From: an uncultured bacterium
GTDB lineage: Bacteria > Chloroflexota > Anaerolineae > J036 > Brachytrichaceae
Length of the DNA stretch: 39,186 bases
Assembly (NCBI GenBank): GCA_903921365.1
Contig: CAIXPS010000321.1
Span: forward strand, 1 to 39,186
Reading direction: 5' to 3'
Position numbers and translations under genes: made by a program. The notes beneath the pieces are model-generated. The model was not told where the DNA came from. It was given only the letters and a program-made list of their open reading frames with translations, and did not search any database. Below are positions 1 to 8,074 of this stretch, piece after piece (the first letter of the stretch is position 1; each line of letters starts with the position of its first letter).

Positions 1-750
1 CTGACCGCATGTGAAGGGTACGAAGAATTTACACAATCCGAAGGCGAGCATCTGTCGCGCCGCCTGCGCGAGGCCTTTGCGTTTGCAAACGTCGCCCCAG
101 GCATGAACGTCCTCGACCTGGGTTGCGGGCGCGGCGAAATCGTGCGACATGTGGCGCGACTGGGCGCAAAGTCATACGGTCTGGATTATGCCGACGCCGC
201 CGTGCGCCTGTCAAAGCGCACCTTGCGCGACGAACCAGGAGAGCATGGCGTGATGCGCGGCGACGCCAAGATGCTGCCATACAGCTCCGGCGCCTTCGAC
301 CGCGTGCTGATGTTCGATGTGGTCGAGCATCTGCACCCGTGGGAACTGGACGCCTGCCTGTCCGAGGTCAAGCGCGTGCTCAAGCCGGAGGGACAGATCA
401 TCATCCATACCGCGCCCAACCGCTGGTACGACGCCTATGCCTATCCTGTAGTGCGCCAGGTGCGCCGGTTGATGGGACAGGGCGCGCGTTACCCGGCAAA
501 CCCGCGCGCGCTGAATGTCGCGATCAATACCGAAGTGCACGTGAACGAGCAGGACATCCTGCGCATGCGCCGCGTGTTGACGCGCGCGGGATTCCGCAAC
601 GTGAAGGTGTGGCTGGACACGCCTCCACAGCACCGCAGCGAAAACACTCTACTGTCGGCGTTGCGCTACATCGCCTTTAACTGGATTCCGTTCGCATGGT
701 TCTTCGAGCGCGAAGTTTTCGGGGTGGGAACAAAATCTGATCTAAAATAG
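1..750 (+). CDS. SAM-dependent class I methyltransferase (5'-truncated by window edge)
   Basis: The frame is open from the first base, so the gene begins outside the window; the ATG at 103 is internal, because motif I follows immediately and at least 34 in-frame codons precede it. Motif I reads LDLGCGRGE (about 109-135), followed by an acidic post-I strand (GLDYA) and a motif-IV-like stretch FDRVLMFDVVEHLHP, typical of the Methyltransf_11/25 group. These enzymes transfer a methyl group from S-adenosylmethionine to a small molecule or lipid; the substrate cannot be read from sequence. The C-terminus is aromatic and hydrophobic (WIPFAWFFE), possibly membrane-associating. It lies 7 bases before the next gene on the same strand, so the first three genes are probably co-transcribed. 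Confidence 0.9.
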   Translation: MTACEGYEEFTQSEGEHLSRRLREAFAFANVAPGMNVLDLGCGRGEIVRHVARLGAKSYGLDYADAAVRLSKRTLRDEPGEHGVMRGDAKMLPYSSGAFDRVLMFDVVEHLHPWELDACLSEVKRVLKPEGQIIIHTAPNRWYDAYAYPVVRQVRRLMGQGARYPANPRALNVAINTEVHVNEQDILRMRRVLTRAGFRNVKVWLDTPPQHRSENTLLSALRYIAFNWIPFAWFFEREVFGVGTKSDLK

Positions 751-757
751 GGGCACA

Positions 758-1006
758 ATGTCAAAGAGATCACGTAGACAACGCCGGCCGAATCTGCCGC
801 CCGAGGCGTTTAATTCACCTGCGGCCAGCGCCGCACCCCAACTTGTTTCCGCGAGTGGCGGCGCCGCTGTCGCGCCTGTGCGCCGCATCACCGAGATTAA
901 CTGGCAGGCAGAGTACAGCGAAGTGCTGGGCGACTTGAAACGCACGGCGATATTGGCCACGATCATGATCGTCGTCATGGTCGCGCTGTCATTCGTCATC
1001 CGCTAA
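758..1006 (+). CDS. Small single-span membrane protein, unknown function
   Basis: An 82-aa protein. It starts with a basic RSRRQRR cluster and has a Pro/Ala-rich, probably disordered middle. It ends in one hydrophobic segment (about residues 62-81, AILATIMIVVMVALSFVI), so it looks like a tail-anchored protein with a cytoplasmic N-terminus. The ATG at 758 is preceded by GGGG at 5-base spacing and follows the methyltransferase stop by 7 bases. I do not recognise a family. The topology recalls small division- or translocon-associated tail-anchored proteins, but nothing in the sequence proves such a role. Confidence 0.75.
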   Translation: MSKRSRRQRRPNLPPEAFNSPAASAAPQLVSASGGAAVAPVRRITEINWQAEYSEVLGDLKRTAILATIMIVVMVALSFVIR

Positions 1007-1012
1007 AATCCT

Positions 1013-1357
1013 TTGCCTTTCCGTTGGAAGGCGTTTGAAGACAGTCTGACGCTGGGCCGGCCCGGTTCAGAGGGTGGTCGCATCGTGCGCGACGATGACT
1101 ACGCCGATGCCGCGCGGATTACACTCGAACGCGACTGCCCGGCAGCGCCATTCGCCATCACCTGTGCTATCTATGGCTGGATGATGCACACGCGCTTCTT
1201 CTCTGATCCGGATATTGCCGAGGCGGAGCACGAGGACATGAAGGCGGGGCTGGCTGCCATCATCGGGATGATCCCCAACGTCAACGATCCCGACGTGGAG
1301 GCCCGCCTGCGCGATGTGTCGGTCGCGATTGCTGCGTTTGTGAGGAAGTTCCAGTGA
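1013..1357 (+). CDS. Hypothetical protein, helical, TTG start
   Basis: A 114-aa protein of unknown family. The only plausible initiator near the preceding gene is TTG at 1013, 6 bases after that gene's stop; the next in-frame candidate is a GTG near 1085. Translation gives an acidic, mostly helical protein with an aromatic patch (IYGWMMHTRFF) and a C-terminal helix ending FVRKFQ. No signal peptide or membrane span is seen. It converges on the PIG-L gene with a 5-base gap. Same-strand packing with the two preceding genes supports a real gene, but no function can be assigned. Confidence 0.65.
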   Translation: MPFRWKAFEDSLTLGRPGSEGGRIVRDDDYADAARITLERDCPAAPFAITCAIYGWMMHTRFFSDPDIAEAEHEDMKAGLAAIIGMIPNVNDPDVEARLRDVSVAIAAFVRKFQ

Positions 1358-1362
1358 CGGCG

Positions 1363-2055
1363 CTACAGCGTGACCCGCCGGAACGCTTCCGCAAACCACA
1401 CCGTGCCGTCTGCTTTCATGCGGAGCGCGCCCTGGCGCATGCGCATTTCGAACTTCTCCGGATCAGGGTCCTTCACCTGCGACTTGTGCTCGCACACCGC
1501 GCGCGCTTTCATGCCCAGGTAGTCGCCCACATCCACCCATGTGTTCGGCGCAACCGGCCCGGCGAAGTACACTTCCTTCGGCGCATGCATTTCGAACCCC
1601 TCGGCCAGTAGCTCCGGGAAGTACATCCGATTGTTCGACGCCGGGAAGATGGCATCGCACACCGCCAGCCCCATGACGCGGTGATCGTTGTGGTTGATCC
1701 CGCGTGAGCCGCTGTGGATGGTCTGGTGATCGGTCGTGACGATGATGTCGGCTTTGGCGCGCCGTATCTCGCGCGCGATGTCGCGTTGCAGTTCGAGCGT
1801 GTTGCTCAACTCGCCATCCACGTAATGCAGGAAACGCAGGTTAAAAATACCGAGCGCAGCCGCTGCCTTTGCCTGTTCGCCTTCGCGCAGTTCAGCAAGT
1901 TGGTGCGGCGTTATATCGGTGCGGTCAGTGCCCTTCTGCCCGCCTGTGATCAGCACATACGAGACGTTGTGCCCTTCGGCGACCCAGCGCGCCAGCGTGG
2001 CGCCCGCGAAAAATTCCGGATCATCCGGATGTGCGACGACGCAAAGGATGTTCAT
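1363..2055 (-). CDS. PIG-L/LmbE family N-deacetylase
   Basis: A 230-aa zinc hydrolase of the PIG-L (LmbE-like) family. The N-terminal signature AHPDDPE (residues 8-14) supplies the His, Asp and catalytic Asp of the zinc site. A distal HNDHR motif in the second half supplies a further His. Members deacetylate N-acetylglucosaminyl groups, as in mycothiol, bacillithiol and GPI precursors, or related small molecules; the exact substrate is not visible here. The length is normal for the family and the protein is cytosolic with no signal peptide. Its ATG overlaps the upstream ricT stop in an ATGA tetranucleotide (2052-2055), implying translational coupling at the end of the mrp-ricT run. Confidence 0.93.
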   Translation of the reverse strand: MNILCVVAHPDDPEFFAGATLARWVAEGHNVSYVLITGGQKGTDRTDITPHQLAELREGEQAKAAAALGIFNLRFLHYVDGELSNTLELQRDIAREIRRAKADIIVTTDHQTIHSGSRGINHNDHRVMGLAVCDAIFPASNNRMYFPELLAEGFEMHAPKEVYFAGPVAPNTWVDVGDYLGMKARAVCEHKSQVKDPDPEKFEMRMRQGALRMKADGTVWFAEAFRRVTL

Positions 2056-3800
2056 GATATGCCACTTTCCTGGGACGGCTGGTCGGTGCTGCCCGGTTGC
2101 GCTGATTTGCGCTGCAGCGGGCGGCGCAACGGACGGCGCTGCTGCCGGTTCTGGCGATCCGCCTCGTCGCTGGCCGGATTCTGTGATTCCGGCGTGTTCT
2201 CTGCGGGAGTGAACTCTGTGGAGGAAGCCGGCGCTGACATATCAGATACAGGCTGTGCCTGCGCGCGCAGATCCTGCTCAAGCGACTCCAGCGCAGTCTT
2301 CTCCATAGGCGCAGGATGCACTGGCGCAGACTGACCTTCACGCGGCGGACGGTCGGCGCCGTCGTGCAGACGCTTTGGCCGAATCAGCGTATGGCGATTT
2401 TGATTAGGATCAGGTTGCTGGCCGGGTTTACTCACCCTTGGTTGTCCTTGTGGTTGACCGCGCGCATCGCGCTCTCGCTCTCGCTCTGCGCGTGCCGGGC
2501 GATTCGGGCGCCCCTGCCCCTGGCCTTGAGTCGCCGGGCGTGCTTCCTGTCCGCCGCCTGCAGGCGCAGGCGCAGAAGCGGGCGCATTGCCCTTCTTCTT
2601 GTGCTTCGTGTTGCGCGAACCAGCCGCCGCTTGCGTCTGATTGACCGGCGCCACTGCCGGCATGGCCTCGCTTGTGCCGATTTCAACCGTCGTTGCGACG
2701 CCTGCGTCGGCGCGCCCGGCTTCTACGGATGCCGTTGCGCCCTTCGCCTCAGTCTTGCCTTTGCCGCAATCGCAGTTGCCGCCCTCGTGTTTGTCGCATG
2801 TCCCGCTGGCAGCTTTGTCCTGCAATCGCTTTAACTCTTCCAGTGGGACGATATCCTGGCGATGCACCACAATACCCTTGGCCGTCTCGCCTTCGCCGAT
2901 CAACACCAGGACGGAATCGCGCAACGGCAACAGATCAAGCACCTTGCCCTGCCCGGATGGCGTCCCGACGATTGCATTCTTCTTCGGCAACAGGCGGCGC
3001 GCCTCAACATACTGCTCATACTCGTAGATGAGGCAGCAGCGCAAACGCCCGCACATGCCGGTGATGTCGTGCGGGTTCAGGCTCAGCCCCTGCTCCTTGG
3101 CGTGTTTGATCGAGATCGGGCTGAAGTCGGTAAGGAAACGCGAGCAACAGCGCTGCTCGATGCCACACGCGCCCATGCCGCCAATGACCTTCGCCACTTC
3201 GCGCGGGCTGATCTGGCGCAGTTCGACGCGCGCGCGATACAGCCGGCTCATCACCTGGCGCAGGTCATTCGTCTCGACACGCTCTTCCTGGTCGGATGCA
3301 AACAGGAACGTCAGGCTCTGCCCGTCGAAACTGTACTCAGCCTTGACGATCTTGATCGGCATGTCGAGTGTTTTCGACTCGGCCCGGCAGGCGATCATCG
3401 CCTCCAGTTCCTTGTTCTCGTAGTAATGGCGCAGCGCCATGTCGCGCCCGCTCGCCATCCGTTCGATCCGCTTATAGGCGCCGTTGTCGCCGGCATTGCG
3501 CGGCCGCTTGACCGTGGCCACTTGCCCCATCTGTTTGCCGCGCACCGTATCGACAATCACCCAATCGCCCACCTTGATCTGCGGGAAGCCATCGGCAATG
3601 TAGGTATACAACTTACCGACCTGCTGAAAACGCACCCCGGCGTACTTCGGCGCAGGCGGAGGGACAGGATCTGCGCCGCTCGTCCACTCGATCGTGTCAA
3701 ACATCGAGGGCTCTTTCGCAGGCATGCCTGCGGGCGCTACGGCTTCGGCCGCGACCGCGGCGCGCTCCGGTGCAGTGCTGACAGGCGTCACATTCGTCAT
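2052..3800 (-). CDS. ricT: PSP1-domain protein, RicT/YaaT family, with long disordered C-terminal tail
   Basis: A 582-aa protein. A low-complexity N-terminus (1-50) leads into a PSP1/RicT core (about 53-320) with the family's cysteines: C212, C218-C219, C250 and C255-C256, in the contexts GGMGACGIEQRCCS and GMCGRLRCCLIYE. In Bacillus subtilis, RicT joins RicA and RicF in an Fe-S-cluster complex that directs RNase Y processing and affects development. Residues about 320-582 form an Ala/Pro/Gln/Arg-rich, probably unstructured tail, roughly doubling the usual length. It includes an extra Cys/His patch, CDKHEGGNCDCG (335-346). The ATG at 3800 is 3 bases after the mrp stop, without a clear Shine-Dalgarno, so coupling is likely. 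Family assignment is strong; the tail's role is unknown. Confidence 0.92.
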   Translation of the reverse strand: MTNVTPVSTAPERAAVAAEAVAPAGMPAKEPSMFDTIEWTSGADPVPPPAPKYAGVRFQQVGKLYTYIADGFPQIKVGDWVIVDTVRGKQMGQVATVKRPRNAGDNGAYKRIERMASGRDMALRHYYENKELEAMIACRAESKTLDMPIKIVKAEYSFDGQSLTFLFASDQEERVETNDLRQVMSRLYRARVELRQISPREVAKVIGGMGACGIEQRCCSRFLTDFSPISIKHAKEQGLSLNPHDITGMCGRLRCCLIYEYEQYVEARRLLPKKNAIVGTPSGQGKVLDLLPLRDSVLVLIGEGETAKGIVVHRQDIVPLEELKRLQDKAASGTCDKHEGGNCDCGKGKTEAKGATASVEAGRADAGVATTVEIGTSEAMPAVAPVNQTQAAAGSRNTKHKKKGNAPASAPAPAGGGQEARPATQGQGQGRPNRPARAERERERDARGQPQGQPRVSKPGQQPDPNQNRHTLIRPKRLHDGADRPPREGQSAPVHPAPMEKTALESLEQDLRAQAQPVSDMSAPASSTEFTPAENTPESQNPASDEADRQNRQQRRPLRRPLQRKSAQPGSTDQPSQESGIS

Positions 3801-3803
3801 GTT

Positions 3804-4931
3804 TTAACCAATTATTGAAATCGGAATAATATTGCTATTGCTGTTCTGGAAGTTTACTACGCTTACACGCGCCGCAACCTGCTGCGCAAGCTCCATGAAG
3901 CGCAGCGATGACGCCGACCTGGGATCGGCGATCAGCGCGGGCTTGCCGCTATCGCCGCCGACGCGGATCATCGGGTCGAGCGGGATGCTACCGAGGTAAG
4001 GGACCTTCTTCATGCTCGCCAGGCGCTCGCCGCCGCCTTCGCCAAAGAGCGCGACCTTCACGCCGGTGGCGGGATCGATGTACGGCCCCATGTTCTCAAT
4101 CACACCCAGCACAGGCACCTTCAATTGCTCAAACGCCGCCAGCCCCTTGAGCGCGTCGCTCATCGACACCAGTTGCGGTGTTGTGACGATGAGTCCCATC
4201 ACACCCGCGGCAACCTGCGCCAGCGAAAGCTGTGAGTCGCCGGTGCCGGGGGGCATATCGATGATCAGATAATCCAACTCGCCCCATTCCACATCCTGCA
4301 GGAACTGCCGGATGGCGCTGTGCAACATCGGGCCGCGCCACACCAGCGGAGACTCGGGCGGATAGATAAACCCGATGCTGAACACCTTGATGCCATACAC
4401 CTCGATCGGGATCAACTTGCCATCGCGTTGATCGACGGCCGGCAATGTGTGCTTGCCATCGGGCGTAAGTTCGGCGGTGGGCAGACCGAGCATGATCGGC
4501 ACGTTTGGCCCATACACGTCGTTGTCCAGCAGACCGACGCGAGCGCCGCTCTTGCCCAACGCGAGCGCCAGGTTGACTGCGACGGTCGACTTGCCGACGC
4601 CACCCTTGCCCGAGGCGACCGCGATGATGTTGCGCACCGGGATATTCAGCGCGCCGCGCACGCGGGCGTTCGCGGTGACGTTGCTCGTAAAGCCGATCTC
4701 CACCTTGCCGATGCCGAGAAGCTTGTTTAGTTCGACGCGCGCCGCCCGATCCATCACGTCTTTAAGCGGACAGGCCGGGGTGGTCAGTTCGATCTTGAAC
4801 GCGACATCGTTTTTGTTGATCTTCAAGTCCTTGATCATGTTCAGCGTGACCAGGTCCTGGTGCAATTCGGGTTCAATGACGCGCGAAAGCGCGTCTAGTA
4901 CTTGTTTTTCTGTTAGTGCCATTGCTTGCAT
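3804..4931 (-). CDS. mrp: Mrp/NBP35/ApbC-family Fe-S carrier ATPase
   Basis: A 375-aa P-loop NTPase (counted from ATG 4931). An N-terminal MIP18/DUF59 domain (about 5-90, with TTPACPLKD) precedes a deviant Walker A, GKGGVGKST (near 108-116), a switch-I-like DNDVYGPN and a Walker B LIIDMPPGTGD. The family carries [4Fe-4S] clusters to apo-proteins. The usual CxxC after ENM is absent: ENMGPYIDPATGVKVALFG has no Cys. ATG 4931 is preferred because AAGG lies 10 bases upstream; a TTG at 4940 and an ATG at 4922 are alternatives. It is the first gene of a minus-strand run with ricT and the deacetylase. The C-terminus is Asn/Ser/Ile-rich and divergent. Confidence 0.93.
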   Translation of the reverse strand: MQAMALTEKQVLDALSRVIEPELHQDLVTLNMIKDLKINKNDVAFKIELTTPACPLKDVMDRAARVELNKLLGIGKVEIGFTSNVTANARVRGALNIPVRNIIAVASGKGGVGKSTVAVNLALALGKSGARVGLLDNDVYGPNVPIMLGLPTAELTPDGKHTLPAVDQRDGKLIPIEVYGIKVFSIGFIYPPESPLVWRGPMLHSAIRQFLQDVEWGELDYLIIDMPPGTGDSQLSLAQVAAGVMGLIVTTPQLVSMSDALKGLAAFEQLKVPVLGVIENMGPYIDPATGVKVALFGEGGGERLASMKKVPYLGSIPLDPMIRVGGDSGKPALIADPRSASSLRFMELAQQVAARVSVVNFQNSNSNIIPISIIG

Positions 4932-5091
4932 TTGTTTCAAACCTTGGGGCTGATTGTCTCATTAATTTCGATGATGTCCATCTGACTATCCAGCATGGGC
5001 TCAATCTCTATACAAACGCAAGCACCGGCAGGGGCGCACATCAGATCGCGCGCGATGTGCGCCCCTGCCAGCAATCAGTCAAGGGTTGGTT
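4932..5091. other. Intergenic region between the baeRF gene and mrp
   Basis: This 160-base gap between two minus-strand genes contains the long hairpin at 5027-5069 and the mrp ribosome binding site near its left edge. No other open frame is convincing. An mrp promoter would have to lie between 4932 and about 5020; I could not pick a clear -35/-10 pair. Confidence 0.5.
5027..5069. repeat. Perfect 16-bp inverted repeat (terminator or dispersed palindrome)
   Basis: Arm GGCAGGGGCGCACATC (5027-5042) is exactly complementary to 5054-5069, with an 11-base loop that is itself alternating CG. It lies 23 bases beyond the stop of the minus-strand gene at 5092, where a terminator would be expected. On that strand the hairpin is followed by only a weak T-rich stretch. 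The GC-rich GGGGCGCAC arm resembles the dispersed palindromes common in large environmental genomes. Either reading is possible. Confidence 0.75.
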
Positions 5092-6240
5092 CTAATAACG
5101 GAATATGGCCGCAACGGATGACCCGTTGGGCATCATCTGGCGATCCAGGGCGTACACTGTGCCGCCATGCAACAGGGTATGCGCGGCGGCGAAGTCGAGC
5201 ATGTCCTCGCTGCCGGGCTGCGGGGAATCGTACTCGTGCACAGCGCCGACCTCCGGCGCGTAACTGCCCCACGATTGCGCATCGCTTTGCACAAACAGCA
5301 ATTCCACGCGTCCCTGGAATGCGGCGGGCGCCACCTGACCGATCCGGTGCGATGCGCGCGGTGTATTGGCGATCTGCTGATAGTAGTCGGCGGCATCCAG
5401 GCGCGCCTTCTCGAAGACCGGTTGCGCAATGCTCCAGGCGTGTTTGTAAAGTTCTTCGATTGCCAGCTCGTCCGGATTACCGCTGATCTGGGTTTCCATC
5501 AGCGGTTTATAGGTGTTCACTTCCTTATACATCGGGAACAGAAAGTCCACGCCGGCAAATACGAGCGGTGCAGGCGCCTTCAAATATTTGATAACGCCGT
5601 CGTTCACCTGGTGAAGGTAGCGGTGGATGTGCTCCTTGTTCAGGTCTGATTGCGCTCCCAGGCCATAGAATACAGCATCGCCCTTGCCAGGTCGGGTGTT
5701 GGTCAAGGTGCGGAACTGGACTTGCCGGGCCTGTGTGTCGATATTGAGCGCCTCATCGAGTCCCTTTGGCATGTCCTTCAGTTCGATTTCACGCGCGCCG
5801 CTTTGAGTTGCCTCTAACAGGCGCACCTTGTTCTGGCTGAGCGCCAGAATATAGCAGCGGCGGTCGCTGGTCAACAGTTGCAGAATCGGCTTGATGTGGA
5901 AACGCTCACCCACAATCACAAGTTCGTCAGACTTCGCGGGCATCTTGTAATACCTGAACAGGCGCGGGGAGATAAATACCGTGAGGCTTTCATCCTGGTG
6001 CTGCCAGAACAAGCTGTCCTCGAGCAATTTTCGGGCAGGTTCCAGAAGTTGCTGCGTATCCGCTTGTCGCATACCGCTGTTGATGAGACGCTCTTCAGCG
6101 TCGCGGAGCAGCTTCTTAAACCGAATCGGATTTTGACGCGTGTCAACGCCATTACGCAGTGTGGGCAGCGTCAGAGTTACAAACGGACCTGTCTTCGCCT
6201 CTACCAGATTTTTCAGTTCGTCGACGGTCATCTTGTTCAT
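5092..6240 (-). CDS. Bacterial eRF1-like (baeRF family) protein
   Basis: A 382-aa cytosolic protein that resembles the bacterial archaeo-eukaryotic release-factor homologues (baeRF). It starts with a MTVDELKNL helix and a 'VTLTLPT' strand. A middle domain has the LTVFISPRLFRYYKMP and FHIKPILQLL patterns, and the C-terminal third carries an L7Ae-like region (GRVELLFVQSD ... TLLHGGTVYALD). By comparative genomics these proteins are proposed to act at stalled ribosomes or in stress response; experimental data are few. ATG 6240 is chosen over the longer frame to 6261 because AAGGAG sits 7 bases upstream. The gene is divergent from the exporter operon at 6481 and looks monocistronic. Subfamily was not determined. 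Confidence 0.78.
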   Translation of the reverse strand: MNKMTVDELKNLVEAKTGPFVTLTLPTLRNGVDTRQNPIRFKKLLRDAEERLINSGMRQADTQQLLEPARKLLEDSLFWQHQDESLTVFISPRLFRYYKMPAKSDELVIVGERFHIKPILQLLTSDRRCYILALSQNKVRLLEATQSGAREIELKDMPKGLDEALNIDTQARQVQFRTLTNTRPGKGDAVFYGLGAQSDLNKEHIHRYLHQVNDGVIKYLKAPAPLVFAGVDFLFPMYKEVNTYKPLMETQISGNPDELAIEELYKHAWSIAQPVFEKARLDAADYYQQIANTPRASHRIGQVAPAAFQGRVELLFVQSDAQSWGSYAPEVGAVHEYDSPQPGSEDMLDFAAAHTLLHGGTVYALDRQMMPNGSSVAAIFRY

Positions 6241-6480
6241 ACGTTCACTCCTTCGAGACAAGCTAACTTGTCATCAAAACACTTCTGACCGAGAAAAAGC
6301 GCGACCTTCCATGCAACTACAAACTAATTTACACCTCCCCTCTGGATATTGTAGGACTGTTTCGTTAACATACATCCATGGACGCCCCATGACCGCAGTC
6401 ACCACCTGAAGTGACCATGGCTACTGGCAAGCTCAGCCCGCACTCTTTACACTGACTTCCAGCAATAACAGAGGGTGAAC
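6241..6480. promoter_or_regulatory. Divergent intergenic region (baeRF gene / exporter operon)
   Basis: This 240-base region must hold the promoters for both divergent genes. Near its right end AGAGGG provides the ribosome binding site for ATG 6481, and near its left end AAGGAG on the minus strand serves ATG 6240. A short inverted pair GTCAC ... GTGAC (around 6400) is visible. I see no convincing consensus -35/-10 pair, so the promoter positions are not assigned. Confidence 0.4.
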
Positions 6481-8073
6481 ATGAAACAGAAAAGACTTCC
6501 AGTCATAGCCGTTGGACTACTCGCAAGCGCCGCGCTCATCGCCGGGTGCACAGCGCCAGGAGCGACAGGCACAACTAGCGCCGCGTCAAAGAGCGCTCAG
6601 AGCACCGGTCAACGCATTACTATTCAGACAGGCTCGATCAGTAACCATATCATCGGCACCGGGACAATCGTTTCGCGTGCGACCGCCCAACTGGCATTCT
6701 CGCACTCGGGCACCGTGAAAACGGTCAATGTAAAGATCGGTGATGCTGTCAAGGCTGGGCAAGTGCTGGCCACGATTGATACCACCGACCTCGAACTGTC
6801 GGCCAAGAGCCAGTATGCCAGCTATATTAACGCACTGGCCGCCTATAGCCAGACAGTGCAGGGACCCACAAATTCGGATTTACAGGCCGCGAAGTCCGGA
6901 GTCATTGCAGCGCAGGAAGCCTACAGCACGTCGCTGCAGGGCGCAACCTCGGCTGATTTGAACTCGGCCTATGTTGCATACCAAAGCGCCCAGGCGGCGC
7001 TCAACCAGTTGACTGTCCCGCCAACGCAGTATGATACGGCTTCCGCCGAGGCCGCCATGCTAAACGCCAAGGCCGCGCTCGACAGCGCACAGGCATCGTA
7101 TGACTCGGCGTATAAGCGCGATCCTGCCGGCATTGGCGGGTCAAGCGCCGGGCTAAACCTGCAACAGGCCACGAACAACTATGCTTCGGCCAAAGCGGCT
7201 TACGACAAGCTGTTCCAGCCGGCCACGGCGAACACCATTGCGTCTGCCAAGGCGCAGATCGCTTCGGCGCAATCCAACCTGTCCAACCTTCAGCCGACAG
7301 CGGAGAAGATTGCCTCGGCCAAACAGGCGCTTGACACTGCGCAATCCAAGCTCGACAGCCTGACGCCAACTGATGTCGTCATTTTGCAAGCCAAGGCCAA
7401 ACTCGATCAGGCCGCGATTGCATATCAACAGTCCGAGAAAGCCGTTACCGATGCAACGATCAAGTCGCCTTTCGACGGCATGATTGCGACGGTGAGCATC
7501 GATGTGGGCGATTCGACCGGCGCCGGCACGGCCATCGAAGTGGCCGATTTCACCGTCCCGCAGTTCCAGGTCAACGTAGATGAAGCCGACCTGGGCAACG
7601 TGAAAGTGGGCGCGGATGCGACTGTTCAACTTCAGACCTACCCGAATGTCGCGATCCCTGCCAAAGTGGAGACTGTGGATTCTACAGGCACAACATCCGG
7701 CAACATCGTGACCTTCAAGGTGTATCTGTCGATTGGCAAAGCCCAATTACCGGATGGAACAGTGCCGACAATTCTGCTCGGCATGAGCGGCACTTCCCAG
7801 ATCGTGACGCAGAAGGCCGACAATGCCACACTAGTGCCCAATAATGCGCTGATCGTGGATGCGCAGACCAAGGCATTCAGCGTGAACAAACTGAACGCAG
7901 ATGGAACTGTGACCGTCACGCCGATTACCGTGGGTTTCCGCGGCACGGATAGCGTGCAGGCGCTCACCGGCGTGAAGCCCGGCGATGTGCTGGTGCTCCC
8001 CGGCGCGGCGGGTGTCAACACGAATGGCGGTTTCGGCGGAGCCGGTGGTGGTCGCCCCGGAGGTGGAGGCTAA
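6481..8073 (+). CDS. Lipoprotein membrane-fusion (HlyD/MacA-like) subunit of an ABC exporter
   Basis: A 530-aa periplasmic-adaptor-type protein. It has a type II signal peptide with lipobox LIAGC (Cys 23), then a Thr/Ser linker. A biotinyl-lipoyl half-motif follows (FSHSGTVKTVNVKIGDAVKAGQVLATID, near 73-100), then an exceptionally long Ala/Gln/Ser-rich coiled-coil hairpin (about 105-325). The second lipoyl half (ATIKSPFDGMIATVSIDVGD) and beta-barrel domains come next. The tail is Gly-rich. ATG 6481 is preferred over GTG 6475 because GAGGG lies 5 bases upstream. The stop is one base from the ATPase gene. Role (family knowledge): couples MacB-type ABC transporters to substrate delivery outside the cytoplasmic membrane. 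The substrate is unknown. Confidence 0.93.
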   Translation: MKQKRLPVIAVGLLASAALIAGCTAPGATGTTSAASKSAQSTGQRITIQTGSISNHIIGTGTIVSRATAQLAFSHSGTVKTVNVKIGDAVKAGQVLATIDTTDLELSAKSQYASYINALAAYSQTVQGPTNSDLQAAKSGVIAAQEAYSTSLQGATSADLNSAYVAYQSAQAALNQLTVPPTQYDTASAEAAMLNAKAALDSAQASYDSAYKRDPAGIGGSSAGLNLQQATNNYASAKAAYDKLFQPATANTIASAKAQIASAQSNLSNLQPTAEKIASAKQALDTAQSKLDSLTPTDVVILQAKAKLDQAAIAYQQSEKAVTDATIKSPFDGMIATVSIDVGDSTGAGTAIEVADFTVPQFQVNVDEADLGNVKVGADATVQLQTYPNVAIPAKVETVDSTGTTSGNIVTFKVYLSIGKAQLPDGTVPTILLGMSGTSQIVTQKADNATLVPNNALIVDAQTKAFSVNKLNADGTVTVTPITVGFRGTDSVQALTGVKPGDVLVLPGAAGVNTNGGFGGAGGGRPGGGG

Positions 8074-8074
8074 T

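Noticed and set aside
2862-3818. 318-codon plus-strand ORF opposite ricT
   Set aside because: A shadow frame produced by high-GC coding on the minus strand; the minus frame has the RicT motifs.
7985-8074. Longer N-terminus for the ABC ATPase from GTG 7985
   Set aside because: It only overlaps the Gly-rich end of the adaptor gene; ATG 8075 has a good ribosome binding site and matches the family start.
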